Assembly (NCBI GenBank): GCA_945859605.1
Contig: OX243825.1
Location: 3,634,215 to 3,698,214 of the forward strand
DNA: 64,000 nt
Source of the DNA: Lumbricus rubellus
Taxonomy: Eukaryota; Annelida; Clitellata; Crassiclitellata; Lumbricidae
Reading direction: 5' to 3'
Shown piece after piece: positions 1 through 11,974 of this stretch. The position numbers were made by a program, and so were the translations under genes. The stretch's first letter is position 1. Each line of letters begins with the position of its first letter. The notes under the pieces are model-generated. The model saw only the letters and a list, made by a program, of their open reading frames with translations, was not told the DNA's origin and ran no database searches.

Positions 1-493
1 ATTTCAACGTTTGTCAAAATTAATACTGAAGTTGGCTTTGCATGTAGGCCTAAGGCAACTGTGTTGAAAGATTGAAAAGAATTGTTTGAGTTCAGTCCAT
101 CACTTGGGGCATATTTGTGAGTGCTGAGTGCACTTAACCATGCACAGTAGGCTAGATGGCTGAACTTGAATGAAGTGAACACAAAATGAAGCCACTGGTT
201 GTTTAAAATATCGACTATTGTAAACTTTATGTGAATGCATAGATCACGTGCCCCAATGCATATGATGCACTGTTGCTCCATCTACTGATCTGCACTTGTT
301 ACAAGAGAAAATAATTTTTTATCTGCATCGAAAGTAATTTTCAACTTGTAAAAGTGGCTCAGAAGCAGTTGACCGTCACTTAAGGTTATCTTATGAGGCC
401 TATTCCTATTGGTGAGGAATTGGCATCATTTGGTTTCTTTTCGTAAAACGTTTTCACATTGCAGTCAGATAAGTCATTTATTCAAGAAGATGT
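1..493. other. AT-rich non-coding DNA
   Basis: I see no ORF of note, no recognisable domain and no repeat boundary here. The only texture is the TAGGCCTAAG-type short motif. Confidence 0.5.
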
Positions 494-1429
494 TTGTTAA
501 TAAAATTTACGGCTGATCTCTGTCCTCTACTTGAGTCCCAGGGGCTCCTTCACCAAATCTTTGCTGATGACACTCAAGCTTACATACATTCTAGCCCATT
601 TGACTCAGTTAACACTGTGCGCCTGATGTGCCTGACTGTTGACGTCCTTTCCTCTTGGATGGCGTCAAACCGGCTTCTCTTGAATCCCAGTAAAACGCAA
701 TTCATTTGGCTGGGCGGCCGTCGGCAACTTGAGAATATTGACCTGCCTCTGCTAGCACAACTGTTTCCGGATGTTACTTTCTCTTCTACGGTCCGTGACC
801 TGGGTGTCACCCTTGACTGTGAACTCAGTCTCACCCAGCATGTTAATCTTGTCGCTCGAAGCTGTTATTATCAGCTTCGTCAACTTCGAGTGATTGCTCG
901 CTCTCTCTCCCATGATGCGCTAGTTGTGCTTGTTCACGCTTTTGTAACTAGTCGTATTGACCATTGCTGCTCAATCCTTGTTGGCCTTCCCCTTGGGGTT
1001 CTGGGACGGTTAGACCGGGTTCTACGCTCTGCTGCCCGACTCATCGGGCGAATTCCTAAATTCTCGCCTGTCTCTGCTTACATGCGTGATGTGCTGCATT
1101 GGCTGCCAATAGCCCAACGCATCAATTACCGCATTGCTGCCCTTGTTTCTCGCTGTATTATTGGTTGTGCTCCATCTTATCTGCGCGTCCTCTGTCGTCC
1201 TGTCTCTGACATTGAAGCGCGTTGGGCCCTTCGCTCCGCTGCGAAGGGACAACTGCTTGTTCCACGGGCTCGCTTAGCTACCAGACAGCGCCGAGCCTTC
1301 TCGGTTGTGGGACCGTCAATCTGGAATGACCTCCCCTCAAACCTCCATCTGACCAGTCAATCTCTATTTCTCAAGTCTCTTAAATCTTTTTTCTTTGGTC
1401 GTGGCTGGGCTGGGAGCGCCTCTGAGTAG
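494..1429 (+). CDS. LINE reverse transcriptase, C-terminal part
   Basis: The 311-residue ORF is uninterrupted. It carries the RT catalytic motif as FADDTQAY (about residues 24-31), then the LLLNPSKTQFIWLG segment, the DLGVTLD block with downstream helices (thumb), and the conserved L2/CR1 end block containing LHWLPIAQRINYRIA and FSVVGPSIWNDLP. The upstream fingers, the endonuclease and ORF1 are absent. The ATG at 494 is just the first Met after the truncation point and is not a native start. The lack of stops suggests a fairly young insertion or a recently active family. Confidence 0.85.
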   Translation: MLIKFTADLCPLLESQGLLHQIFADDTQAYIHSSPFDSVNTVRLMCLTVDVLSSWMASNRLLLNPSKTQFIWLGGRRQLENIDLPLLAQLFPDVTFSSTVRDLGVTLDCELSLTQHVNLVARSCYYQLRQLRVIARSLSHDALVVLVHAFVTSRIDHCCSILVGLPLGVLGRLDRVLRSAARLIGRIPKFSPVSAYMRDVLHWLPIAQRINYRIAALVSRCIIGCAPSYLRVLCRPVSDIEARWALRSAAKGQLLVPRARLATRQRRAFSVVGPSIWNDLPSNLHLTSQSLFLKSLKSFFFGRGWAGSASE

Positions 1430-1484
1430 TTTCTTGAAGAGGCGCTATATAAATTCTAATAATGAATGAATGAATGAATAAATG
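494..1484 (+). mobile_element. 5'-truncated L2/CR1-type LINE with microsatellite tail
   Basis: This is the 3' part of a non-LTR retrotransposon. The ORF ends at 1429 and is followed by a very short 3' end reading GGCGCTATATAAATTC, then a (GAAT)n tail at about 1461-1484. Microsatellite tails rather than poly(A) are typical of the CR1/L2 group. The homology begins inside the reverse transcriptase, so the 5' end was lost on insertion. The end segment GGGAGCGCCTCTGAGTAG recurs in many short fragments in this window and in the tails of the tRNA-derived SINEs, which suggests this LINE family mobilises them. I did not find a clear target-site duplication. Confidence 0.85.
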
Positions 1485-2049
1485 GTAAGAATCTCCAAAT
1501 ATTAGGATGGTAATAAGATTGTTAAAGCTCTTTAACTTGTAGGTTACAGTTCGGAAGGAGGGATTTCACTAGCATCAGCCTTCGATCTTACATTGACGAA
1601 GCACGAAGATCAAATTCGAATAAAATCAATTAAATTTTTAATTACTTTTAATCATTAAAAATATATTGGCATTTAAAACAATAGATACCAGGTCTTAGAT
1701 AGTGTTGCATCGTTTTTATTAGATTGGATTACTAATTTTTTCAGAAAAAAATGGATATTTATTAAAATGCAATTTTTTGACAAATCACAATAAAATTAAA
1801 TAATTTCAAGGTCGATGAGGCAAAACTAAACATTACCCAATTTTATTCAAATTTTTTGGGCCATATTTTATTACCAAAAGGAACATAAAAAATCGAGAGC
1901 ACCAGAAAAATTCGACATTTTATTTTTCTGAATCACCCTAATAATCGCGTGCTATTATAATACTGCTCTATGTCCCAAAAATTGTCACCTCTGCCATAAT
2001 TATATATAAATTACTCATATTAAATTTAAATTATGATCAAAATAAACAT
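1485..2049. other. AT-rich intergenic DNA
   Basis: Low-complexity A/T-rich sequence with no supported gene or repeat boundary. Confidence 0.5.
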
Positions 2050-2057
2050 TATGATCA

Positions 2058-3093
2058 CAGAGCCGTTTTAACGCCTAGGCACACGAGGCACGGGCCTGGG
2101 GCCCCACGCAACAGGGGGGCCCCGCGGCGACCCAAAATAATAGACTACATCACATAACAAAATGAGCAGCATGTTGTACGAACTTTGATGTATGTTAAAC
2201 TAACATTTATTTTACACTTTTAATACAAATATTGCTGTGTAAGCAGTGTAATATATCATTAACATAATAGGCCTATGTAACAAAATGGTATACATGCACA
2301 TAGAAGTCATGAATTCTATACTCATTATACTCTATATCTGAGACTGAGAGATTGAGGCGGAAATCGTATTACGTTCAGTGTTTAATCTAGGTATCTTCAT
2401 GGGGAGCTCCACCTAAAAGTGACTACCCAGACATTTGATCAAAATTAAGAGCCTAATAGTTTTTAGTTGCCGTTTACATTAACTAGTGCTATAGCCTACT
2501 CGAGCTCTAGTAGGCCTACCGTGATATCGGGCATAGACTATAGGCCTACAACTGTCTGCAGCTATACATTATACTGCAATGGTCCAGAAGCAGCAGAACT
2601 GATTTGCAGAACTTGATACGCAACGAAATTATTATTGGAAAAAACTAATTGAAATTTTCACCCACTCCTTTTGTCAGCACTGAAATAATATAATAATTTT
2701 GTTAGAATCGCAGCTTACAATGCTACCATTACATTGTGGAAACTGATAAAGAAATTATTATAATTTTAGGCCTATACGAACATTTATTGAAGTCTTAGAC
2801 TATTCAGGTCAGCACTGCAATAGTTGAGAAACTTTGTTAAGATGGCAGCTTAAAATGCTGCCATTGCAATGTAAAAATTCAAAATTTTCTGGTGAGGAGG
2901 GCACATTCCCTCCCCTTGCCCCTCCCCACTCGGCGCTACGCATCTCAGAGATCGACCGGCAAATACTCATTCTCAGTCCCCTAGAAACCTTGATTTACTC
3001 CCAGAGGATGGGAACTAGATGAGACTCATAGCCTTGTTGCGTTTAGAATTAGTGTTTGTGCCTAGGGCCCCAAAATTCTTTAAAACGGCCCTG
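2058..3093. mobile_element. Non-autonomous hAT element (TSD TATGATCA)
   Basis: The element starts CAGAGCCGTTTTAA and ends TTTAAAACGGCCCTG, which are near-perfect terminal inverted repeats. It is flanked by an exact 8-bp direct repeat TATGATCA at 2050-2057 and 3094-3101. An 8-bp duplication with CAG..CTG ends is the hAT signature. There is no transposase; the small ORF at 2834-3022 is a by-product. A segment near 2,830-2,960 resembles one at about 49,620-49,720 inside another hAT, so the two are related. Confidence 0.85.
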
Positions 3094-3225
3094 TATGATC
3101 ATACTAGGGGAAAGCAGTGTTGTCCGAAAATGTAAATTTAATCGCCATCAATGAAACAGGGAAAAACATTTTCGTCACCAAATCTTAAAATTCGTTTTTC
3201 TCAGTTTCGCAAAAAGTGGACATGG

Positions 3226-3597
3226 CAGGGCCGGATTAAGGCATGTTCAACATGTTCGGCGGAACAGGCCCCCCACACTTTAGGGGCCCCCACAAATGTG
3301 TAAAAAAAGTGTTTGAGAAAATTTCGGCCACACGACTATTTTCCCAAAAATTTTGAATGACTAAAAAAATAGGTCATGAACTTTTTGGGCGGATGAAATG
3401 GTATGATTTTCAATGGTATGATTTTCCAAAAAATTACGGCGGATGACTAAAAAAAAAAGGTCGTCAACTTTTTTTGTTGGCGGATGAAATGGTATGATTT
3501 TCCCGAAAAATTTGAAAAATTTTCCGCAAAAAATTCCCGAATAGGGCCCCCACAAAAATTCCCGAGCAGGGCCCCGACATTGCTTAATCCGGCCCTG
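3226..3597. mobile_element. hAT MITE with CAGGGCCGGATTAAG ends
   Basis: Termini CAGGGCCGGATTAAG and CTTAATCCGGCCCTG are perfect inverted repeats. The flanks GGACATGG (3218-3225) and GGATATGG (3598-3605) form an 8-bp duplication with one substitution. The interior carries two copies of a module reading GGCGGATGAAATGGTATGAT, which also occurs in MITEs with different ends at 3,681 and 41,580. Confidence 0.85.
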
Positions 3598-3680
3598 GGA
3601 TATGGAACTATATAATTCTAGCGGCACGATTGTGTTGACAATTATTATAGAAGTCTGGGCGTCAAACATTTATGTCGAGA

Positions 3681-3983
3681 CAGAGGCGGATCCAGGGGGC
3701 CAATCCGGCCATGGCCCGCCCCATTCAGAAATGCCCATCTATCGTGGCCTCCCCCCATTTGGTTTCAACAAGCTTATAATTTGGTATATTTTCAAGGATT
3801 TGGACTTAATGACTTAAAAAAAGTCATAAACTTTTTGGGCGGATGAAATGGTATCATTTTCCCGAAAATTTCGCCAGATGACTGACTAAAAAAGTCATTA
3901 ACCTTTTTGGCGGATACGAAAAAAATTGCAGACCCAAGACCGAGAATTTTTGCCCCCCTCCAAAGTTTCTGTACCCGACCTTG
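3681..3983. mobile_element. hAT-like MITE with CAGAGGCGGATCCAG end
   Basis: The exact 8-bp repeat TGTCGAGA sits at 3673-3680 and 3984-3991. The left terminus is CAGAGGCGGATCCAG. The right terminus, read on the other strand, is the diverged CAAGGTCGGGTACAG. The interior contains the GGCGGATGAAATGGTATCAT module shared with neighbouring MITEs. Confidence 0.75.
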
Positions 3984-3991
3984 TGTCGAGA

Positions 3992-5989
3992 TGATTTCCA
4001 CATTAAGGAGAACCACACCACAACTGACGTTTTGCCTCTCGCGAGCACCATGATAGCATCATTCAACATTAAACAAACCTTATTCACAACTTAATATTCA
4101 GGCTATGTAATATGAGGATGGAGAAGATTTGTCCAAAATGCGATCAACCCTCGTGTCGATGAAGGTAGAAGGCAAGGCAATATGAATCTCTATTATCTCC
4201 CATATAAGATGCGGTATTGAAATTTGAACGTGAGTGGCGTTCATTCCCTCACTTAATTGTGGGCAAACAACTTGTCCAAGTCGTAGCTATCATGTCGCAT
4301 TTACAATTTTGCATGGACCTGGTTAACCGAAAATGAAACTAGATTCAGTCTCGTCGACGGACATTTGGAATTGAACGACATAACAGGATGTAGCCTATCT
4401 TGTGGGGGACTGAACCGCTTGAGTGATAGCAGCTGCAGACTGTGCGATAAATTACGCAGCGAAATACACTTAAAGCAGTTTCGCATCTGATTTGCTAGTT
4501 TTATTGCAACAAACACAGTGACAACTGGACAACCGACTTTAAAGGTCATTGGTTAGAAAAGAGTGAAATGAGGGTAGGCTAACTCCGATGGTCATGTCTC
4601 GTGCGTGTACGAAGGAAGTTGTGAATAATTTTTGAAAACCGAAACCCATCAGCCTCTGTAATTTCTCGAAATTCAAGCGTTAAGTTCAAAGTAGGCCTAC
4701 AGTGCAGTCTGCTTAATCACAGCCTACATGTATAATATCACAATCAACTCACTTACCCTGGACAAATGATCACATTGTAGATCATTATTAACGCATGCGA
4801 CCACTGTATTTCAGAAAACCAAACAAAGCATAAAATTCAATCAGGCCAATAGGACACGAACAATTAGACGGCGTTCGGAACAGGCCTACAGAGGAGGGCG
4901 AAAGCAGAATCCGGATCTAATGAACACACATCAGTGCTGGCGTATATATAGTTCTTATCTCTGGCTACTTTTTAGACAGGGCTCCTAAGAATTTTAACCA
5001 GAAACGCAATAGGCTACCACAGTAGGGCCCACTAGAAGTGCGCTCACGATGATCTGCGTTTATTGTCATTATTGACTAATGGATGTCACACCGCATCCAG
5101 GTAAAACAAATGCAAACGCATTAACAAAATGATGGCAGCCAACAACGGAGCCCACACCATAAAACCCTACTAGGCTATATGGAGACATGTTAAGACATCA
5201 AAATTGATTAAGCTTAGGGGCCCACTGGACAAAACAGAAATTCTAATAGAGGCAATAATAATGTAATTCAGCAAAGTAAAGAAGCGGCAGCAACAAATAT
5301 GCGTCATCCGTCAAATTGATGATGCTAAGTGTTAGAGGAAAAGTTGGGTGCATGCCACTGTATGGGTCACAGTATACATGTAGGTGCTGCAAAAATGCCG
5401 ACCTCGGGGTAAAACGGTCGATTTTTGAATCCCGCTGAGAAGTTCGTATACGCTTACCTTCAGATGTGTTGGAAAACGCAGCTGTTCGTTGTTGAGTTTC
5501 TTCCTAGTAATAAAGCATATAGAGTCCGGTGTCCCTGGACAAATTATCGTAAAAAGCACATTATAATAAGCATCAAGCAAATCATCGTACGGCCACCAAA
5601 ACAGTGCACTATAGTCACATAAATCCGTTTTTTAATTGCTTCAATATAGGATAGGGTACTCTCATTTTCCAGTGTTTGACTAAAATTATGGCTGCTCTGG
5701 TTGCCGACGTTACCCTCCTTCTTTCGCCACACTTGGGAAGTTGGGAGAGGCATCAGTTTACACTTTATGCACAACAGTACTGTAGTAGACCTACTGGTTG
5801 CTACCATGATTTCTTCCAGGGTATGGCATATTTAGATGCCCTCGTATAATTATCTGCAACAGACACCAAAAAGCGGGTTAATCAGATGCTGTAGCCTACA
5901 TGTATACGATGTCGTTTTTCCTTGAGGTTAGTACTCGCTGCATAGTATACCCGCGTATACCCTCGTGTGCAGGACTGGTCTCTTGCCGG
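3992..5989. other. Intergenic DNA without recognised features
   Basis: About 2 kb with no credible coding region, RNA gene or element boundary. The ORFs on both strands are short and overlapping, with no domain similarity I recognise. TAGGCCTAC-type words recur. Confidence 0.5.
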
Positions 5990-7011
5990 TCGAGGCATAA
6001 CTAGACTAGTTGACCCTTGAATGCCAGGCCTCCTCCGATCGTATTATTGGTTCATCAGCGAGCATAAATCCGTTATTCGTTCTTAAGCCTAAACTATTAT
6101 AGGCTATATTAGGCTAGGCAGATTTACTATACAAGACTTGCGAAAGAAGTAAAGCTAAACGAGAGAAAGCTGCTGAAGTGACGTATGGTTCCGACCAAGG
6201 TACCAATTTTGCCACGCCCACGAGAAGGCTTACTATGACGTATTACTTAGGTATCCTAGCTGATGTTCTGAGGTCACTTCCCTGTGATAGCCAAGAACGC
6301 TGCTCCCGGTGTGCACTATCGCACACAAACAGGTTACGCCAGTTCCAACCTTCCCATGAGTAACATGGGAAGCTCCCGTGTACTTCTGGAACAAAGCCTA
6401 CCTCTTGGGTTTGCAACTGTATCTTGCCCACTCCGTGACCTCAGTCAACAATCTAGGATTTTTTAACCGCTATTTACATATTGAAACTACGACAAGAAAG
6501 ACCGTGCGCCAGGTGCTGTGGCGACATCACGGGTTGTAAGTTCTGGTGAAAGCTGCTTAAGCTTCCCATTAAGCTATGAATCCTGACTTGTATTTATGTG
6601 TATGCTTAACGATAGAAACGTTTCTGATTGGCTCAAGCGTCTTTAAAAGCCTAAGACAAGACGCTAAGAAGACAACCGTTGCTATAGCAACGTCGCTTAA
6701 AAACTGAGTCTCCATTCTCCAATAACATAAATTGCTTAGAATAATAATAATTAGTCCTACATGAGAACTTCTGTAGCGCCGTTCGGTAGCTTCTATCCAA
6801 CTAAACAACCGGCTCAAACCCTGCTAGTATAAAACTTCAATAGTTCCACTAGTGAAAACCAACAGCAAGCATGACGTTCGTTGTGTGGTGCAGCAGTTGT
6901 GTATTTACACTATGGTGTGATTTACACGAAATTTCGTCATTATATCAAAGACCATAATTATATAGCCTGTACAATAGGTCTTTGAGACTTTGATTATATC
7001 ATGCATAAGTT
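5990..7011 (+). repeat. X-box repeat (XBR) copy 1
   Basis: First of several copies of a dispersed unit. Ordered landmarks are CAGGCCTCCTCGGATCGTA-like sequence, TTCTTAAGCCTAAAC, GTGACGTATGG, GACGTATTACTTAGGTATCC, AAAGACCGTGCGCCAG, a GATTGGCTCAAGCG CCAAT-like segment, then the palindrome CGTTGCTATAGCAACG at 6677. After it come CTTCTATCCAACTAAACAAC and a TATAAAACT-like stretch, ending at a tRNA-derived SINE. It has no coding capacity. It could be an unclassified LTR-like or non-autonomous element. The same order recurs at 7.2, 8.2, 9.1 and 19.9 kb, and inverted at 37 and 38 kb. Confidence 0.7.
6677..6692. promoter_or_regulatory. X-box-like palindrome (XBR copy 1)
   Basis: CGTTGCTATAGCAACG is a perfect 16-bp palindrome matching the RFX-family X-box half sites (GTTGCY..RGCAAC). 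Occupancy is not shown. Confidence 0.5.
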
Positions 7012-7220
7012 GCAAGGCGCGGCGTGTAGGCTAGTGGGCAAGTTCGTTGCCTTGCAGCCGGAGGGTTGCAGCTTCGAATCCCCCTCAAGTCGCCCCGATG
7101 GGATCTTGAGCAAGTCCATCAATTGCAATTGCTCAGCGCTTCGGCGTAAAACTCCGATGAAGTGTCTGCGCTGTAGTCTGGAGCGCCTCTGAGTAGCTAT
7201 AACAAGTGCACACACAAATG
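7012..7220 (+). mobile_element. tRNA-derived SINE, family A
   Basis: The head reads like a degenerate pol III promoter (GCTAGTGGGCAAG for box A, GCTTCGAATCC for box B). It continues with a conserved body (CAATTGCTCAGCGCTTCGGCG) and a tail GAGCGCCTCTGAGTAG resembling the LINE 3' end. It sits at the same place in XBR copy 1 as another family-A SINE does in XBR copy 4 (20,609), so insertion preceded duplication. Confidence 0.8.
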
Positions 7221-7224
7221 ATAA

Positions 7225-7860
7225 TTACATTAAACTACGATTAGGCAGATTTATTATGACTTCTGAAGCAAGTAATGCTAAATGACAGAAAGCCGTCGAA
7301 GTGACGTATGGCTCCGTTCGAAGATACCAATTTTTGCGCAGGCCCACGAGAAGGCTGATTCTGGCGTATTACTTAGGTATCCTAGCTGATGTTCTGAGGT
7401 CACTTCCTTGTGATAGCTAAGAACGCTGACCCCAGCCGGCGTGCCTATGATCGCACGTGTACCGGATAGGGTAGGCCGGTCCTGCCTTCCCTCACGGGAA
7501 GCTCCCGTGTACTAGGCCTACCCTTGGGTTTGCAGCTGTATCTTGCCCACTCCGTGACATCAGTCAACAGTCTAGGGTTTTTAACCGTTATTTATGAATT
7601 GAAACTACGACAAGAAAGACCGTGCGCCAGGTGCTGTGGCGACATCACGAGTTGTAATTTCTTGTGAAAGCTGCTTAAGCTTCCTATTAAGCTATGAATC
7701 CTAACTTGCATTTATGTATATGCTTAATGGTAGAAACGTTTCTGATTGGCTTAAGCGTCTATGACGCAGCGTAAAGAAGACAACCGTTGCTATAGCAACG
7801 TGTCTTAAAAATTGATACTCTCCAATAATATAAAGTGCTTGGAACAATGAAGCGCCGCAA
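7225..7860 (+). repeat. X-box repeat (XBR) copy 2, short
   Basis: Collinear with copy 1 from the AGGCAGATTTATTATGAC landmark through the palindrome at 7785, ending near GCTTGGAACAATGAAGCG. The segment following the palindrome in copy 1 is truncated here. Confidence 0.7.
7785..7800. promoter_or_regulatory. X-box-like palindrome (XBR copy 2)
   Basis: Exact CGTTGCTATAGCAACG, identical to copy 1 although surrounding bases differ. Confidence 0.5.
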
Positions 7861-7911
7861 GATGTCGTCTTTCGCAGGGCTGTACTGGTAAATATAATTA
7901 AGGTGAGTACT

Positions 7912-8040
7912 GACCGAGGAAAACCCGACTTTTTCGGCCAGAAAATTCTGACGACCTTTTTTTAGTCATCCGGCCGAAATCTGCTGAAAATTTTCACAAT
8001 ATTCCGTCCAAAAAAACTGACGACTTTTTTTTAGTCATTC
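7912..8040. repeat. Fragment of the MITE interior module
   Basis: Two alternating GACGACTTTTTTTTAGTCAT / CGGCCGAAA-type blocks resemble the interiors of the MITEs at 3,226-3,983. No termini or target duplication were found, so this is a fragment. Confidence 0.4.
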
Positions 8041-8224
8041 GCTCACAACTTCAATACAATACGCCTAAATAACAGCGTTTACACTTTACACTAATACACT
8101 TTACCCGCGTATACACTGGTCTTCGGGAGGTAGGTAGGCCTAGGCCTGCAGGTATACAATGCGGTTTTTCTCTGCGCTTATTATTACTCGCTGTATACCC
8201 GCGTATGTCCTCGTGTGCAGGCCT

Positions 8225-9115
8225 GGTCTCTTGCCGGTCGAGGCATAACTAGTTTACCCTTGAATGCCAGGCCTCCTCGGATCGTAGCCTATTATTGGTT
8301 CATCAGCAAACGGCATATGTGTTCTTAAGCCTAAACTACCATTAGGGTATAGGCAGATTTCTTACGACTTGCGAAACAAGTAAAACTAAACGAGAGAAAG
8401 CTGCTGAAGTGACGTATGGTTCCGACCAAGGTACCAATTTTGCCACGCCCACGAGAAGGCTTACTATGACGTATTACTTAGGTATCCTAGCTGATGTTCT
8501 GAGGTCACTTCCCTGTGCTAGCTAAGAACGCTGCCCCCGGTGTGCACTATGGCACACAAACAGGTCACGCCAGTTCCACCTTCCCATGAGTAACATGGGA
8601 AGCTCCCGTGTACTTCGGGAACAAAGCCTACCTCTTGGGTTTGCAACTGTATCTTGTCCACTCCGTGATCTCAGTCAACAGTCTAGGATATTTTTAAACC
8701 GCTATTTATGGATTGAAACTATACGACAAGAAAGACCGTGCGCCAGAGACTGTGGCGACATCACGAGTTGTAAGTTCTTGTGAAAGCTGCTTATGCTTCC
8801 CGTTAAGCTGTGAATCCTAACTTGTATTTATGTGTATGCGCAACGAAGAAACGTTTCGGATTGGCTCAATTAAGCGTTTAATGGGTTAAAAGTCTAAGAC
8901 GCAACGCAAAGACAACCGTTGCTATAGCAACGTCGCTTAAAACTGATACTTTCCAATAATATAATTGTTTGGAATAATAATAACTACATGAGAACTTCTG
9001 TTCACAGCCGTTCGGTAAAGCTTCTATCCAACTAAACAACCGGGCTCAACCCCCTGCTAGTCTAAAACTTCCATAGTTTTACTAGTGAAAACCATCAGCA
9101 AGCATGACGATCCGT
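8225..9115 (+). repeat. X-box repeat (XBR) copy 3
   Basis: Collinear with copy 1, very similar over 8,390-8,690, and continuing through the palindrome at 8917 and the CTTCTATCCAACTAAACAAC landmark to about 9,110, where the next copy begins. A short ORF here is a by-product shared with copy 1. Confidence 0.7.
8917..8932. promoter_or_regulatory. X-box-like palindrome (XBR copy 3)
   Basis: Exact CGTTGCTATAGCAACG in the third tandem copy. Confidence 0.5.
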
Positions 9116-9822
9116 CATGTTCGTTCTTAAGCCTAAACTACTTTTAGGCTAGGCAGATTTAGTACGACTTGCGAAACCAGTAAAGCTAAGCGACAGAAAG
9201 CTGTTGAAATTACGTCTGGCTCCGAGTCTTCGACCAAAGGAAGCTTTAGGAACCAATTTTGCGCAGGCCCACGAGAGGGCGCCTTATTCTGCGCGTATTA
9301 CGTAGGTATCCTAACTGGTTCCGAGGTCACTTCCCTGTGATAGCTAAGAACGCTGCCTCTGGTGTACTCTATCGCACGTGAACCGTGAGCCAGTTCCACC
9401 TTCCATCCCGGAAGCTCTCGTGTTTGGATTGAGGGTTGGCCTACTTCCTAGGAACTAGGTCTACCCCTAGGAATTAGGTCTACCCCTTGGGTTTGCAGCT
9501 GTATTTTGCCCACTCCGTGACCTTAGCTGACAGCCTAGGACTTTATCGGTGATTTTTCGATTGAAACTACGACATGAAAGACCATGCGCCAGAGACTGTG
9601 GCGACATCACGGGTTGTAAGTTCTTGTGAAAGCTGCTTAAGCTTCCCATTATGCTATTAATCTCAACTGTATTTATGTGTATGCTTAACGACGGGAAACG
9701 TTTTGGATTGGCTCAAGCATCTTGAAAAGCAAATGACGCAACGTAAAGAAGGCAACCGTTGCTTATAGCAACGTCGCTCCAAAAGTGATACGTACTTTCC
9801 ATTCTCCAACACCATAAATTGC
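9116..9822 (+). repeat. X-box repeat (XBR) copy 4, left part
   Basis: The copy begins with GTTCTTAAGCCTAAAC and runs to ACCATAAATTGC, where the 10-kb foldback element interrupts it. It resumes at 19,927. Relative to other copies it has several small insertions. Confidence 0.7.
9757..9773. promoter_or_regulatory. X-box-like palindrome with one inserted base (XBR copy 4)
   Basis: CGTTGCTTATAGCAACG keeps both half sites but has one extra T in the centre. X-boxes tolerate variable spacing between half sites. Confidence 0.4.
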
Positions 9823-9960
9823 ATGTGTGTCAAATTAGCAGTCACATTGAGATTGAGATTCAGCAGTCATATTCGAATCGGGTGTGACCTCCCCAAAAGG
9901 CGCACAAGTGACGCACTAGCAAACACGTAATTTGACTTCAAAATTCACATATTTCGACTC
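9823..9960. repeat. Left outer terminal inverted repeat of the foldback element
   Basis: About 138 bp of non-satellite sequence, the near-exact reverse complement of 19,788-19,917. It joins directly to the first 186-bp unit at the TCCATCCAATAACGC landmark. Confidence 0.9.
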
Positions 9961-11015
9961 TATCCATCCAATAACGCTTAACAGGGCCTATTAACACCCA
10001 CCTGGACTACCTAGAACAATAGTTGCTAAAGCGTTTAAATTATTATTGTGCCTATTGTAGCCTTCCAAACTTCACACATGGTCGACTCTGGATTTCAATG
10101 CATCATATGAGCCAAGTTTGACACCTCACATTTCATACTCAGACCTTATCCATCCAATAACGCTTAACAGGGCCTATTAACACCCACCTGGACTACCTAG
10201 AACAATAGTTGCTAAAGCGTTTAAATTATTATTGTGCCTATTGTAGCCTTCCAAACTTCACACATTGTTGACCTTCAATTTCAATGCATCATATGAGCCA
10301 AGTTTGGCCCTTGAAATGTCATACTCAGACCCTATCCATCCAATAACGCTTAACAGGGCCTATTAACCACCTGGACTACCTAGAACAATAGTTGCTAAAG
10401 CGTTTAAATTATTATTGTGCCTATTGTAGCCTTCCAAACTTCACACATCGTCGACTCTGGATTTCAATGCATCATATGAGCCAAGTTTGACACTTCACAT
10501 TTCATACTCAGACCCTATCCATCCAATAACGCTTAACAGGGCCTATTAACACCCACCTGGACTACCTAGAACAATAGTTGCTAAAGCGTTTAAATTATTA
10601 TTGTGCCTATTGTAGCCTTCCAAACTTCACACATCGTCGACTCTGGATTTCAATGCATCATATGAGCCAAGTTTGACACCTCACATTTCATACTCAGACT
10701 CTATCCATCCAATAACGCTTAACAGGGCCTATTAACACCCACCTGGACTACCTAGAACAATAGTTGCTAAAGCGTTTAAATTATTATTGTGCCTATTGTA
10801 GCCTTCCAAACTTCACACATCGTCGACTCTGGATTTCAATGCATCATATGAGCCAAGTTTGACACCTCACATTTCATACTCAGACCCTATCCATCCAATA
10901 ACGCTTAACAGGACCTATTAACACCCACCTGGACTACCTAGAACAATAGTTGCTATAGCGTTTAAACCATTTTTGTCCCTATTGTAGCCCTCTAAACTTC
11001 ACATATTGTCGACCG
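9961..11015 (-). repeat. 186-bp satellite array, left arm (about 5.7 units)
   Basis: The landmark TATCCATCCAATAACGC recurs at 9961, 10147, 10333, 10516, 10702 and 10888. Spacing is 186 bp, except one 183-bp unit that lost three bases. The innermost unit carries variants (GCTATAGCGTTTAAACC, TCCCTATTGTAGCCC) found again, inverted, in the innermost units of the right arm. The two arms are therefore inverted copies of one array. Confidence 0.95.
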
Positions 11016-11974
11016 TGAGTAGTGGTAATGGTGCGGATACTTCCCCCATCTGAAATTAGGCACCGCTAGCGCATCTAGAAAGTATTCTAATGTTGGTAAA
11101 ATTGATATCTCCGCAGATATTGAGCCTAGTTTCGTCTAGCTTAACTGTCCAAATAATAAATGGCTTGAACGCCAAGTATTGAAAATCCGACGAAGACCTG
11201 TATTCGTCTTTCACTCAATCAAACTGGGTAGGTGTAGACTAGGCAGACGTAGACTAGGTGGATGTAGACAAATGTAGATGTAAACGAAGCATAGGTAGAT
11301 GCAGACGGTAGATGTAGACCGTAGATGTAGGTGTAGACGGGGGTAACTAAAATGAGCAAGAATGAAAGGGCGCTCCAGAAGGCGCCGAGGAGGGGGCAAA
11401 GTTTAACTCTACACTTAAAATGCGTCGACCCATCACCCCTACACGCTCGGTGTCACACCAACCAGCGGCTTTGGTATACATCTGGACCGATATGCACAAG
11501 AGGGTATAACTCATACTCTTTGCTTAAACGTGGCCTATGCGGGAGTAGTGGGTAATTTCCGTATGCATGGCTTGTGATTAGCGAATTACGATAGGTATAA
11601 CGTTATTCGAACTCGGAGGCAGGTACAAGCCCGCTACTCCGAAGGTCAACAATAGACAGCCGACTTTGCTGGACCGCGTGAACAATAGGCGGCCGTTGAG
11701 ATTTCCCTGTGGACCGTCTATAGGTCTTGATCTGTTCACCCCACGCTGGCAACGACCGCATATAAATATCTTTCACACATGCGCGCTCAGCTCTAACCTA
11801 TTGAATTTGGGGGAGAGCAAGCGTCATGCATCGTCGGGTGCAAGGAATGTGTAGATTAGTTGTTCACTTCCAATTCTATCTTAATGCATACCGCTACATT
11901 CCAAAGGCTACCTCTGAGGTAGCAATGTCTGGAGGAAGGTCCACCTTTAGCCTACGCTATTCCTACTTATGTGC
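11016..11974. other. Unassigned interior of the foldback element
   Basis: No gene recognised. Positions 11,215-11,345 hold a degenerate minisatellite built on GTAGATGTAGAC. The remainder has short unconvincing ORFs and may be remains of element-specific or captured DNA. Confidence 0.5.
11215..11345 (+). repeat. Degenerate GTAGATGTAGAC minisatellite
   Basis: Imperfect 10-13 bp units built on GTAGACTAGG, GTAGATGTAGAC and GTAGACC repeat about ten times. Confidence 0.7.

Noticed and set aside
9961..11015. CRISPR-like array
   Set aside because: Head-to-tail satellite without unique spacers, in a eukaryotic genome.
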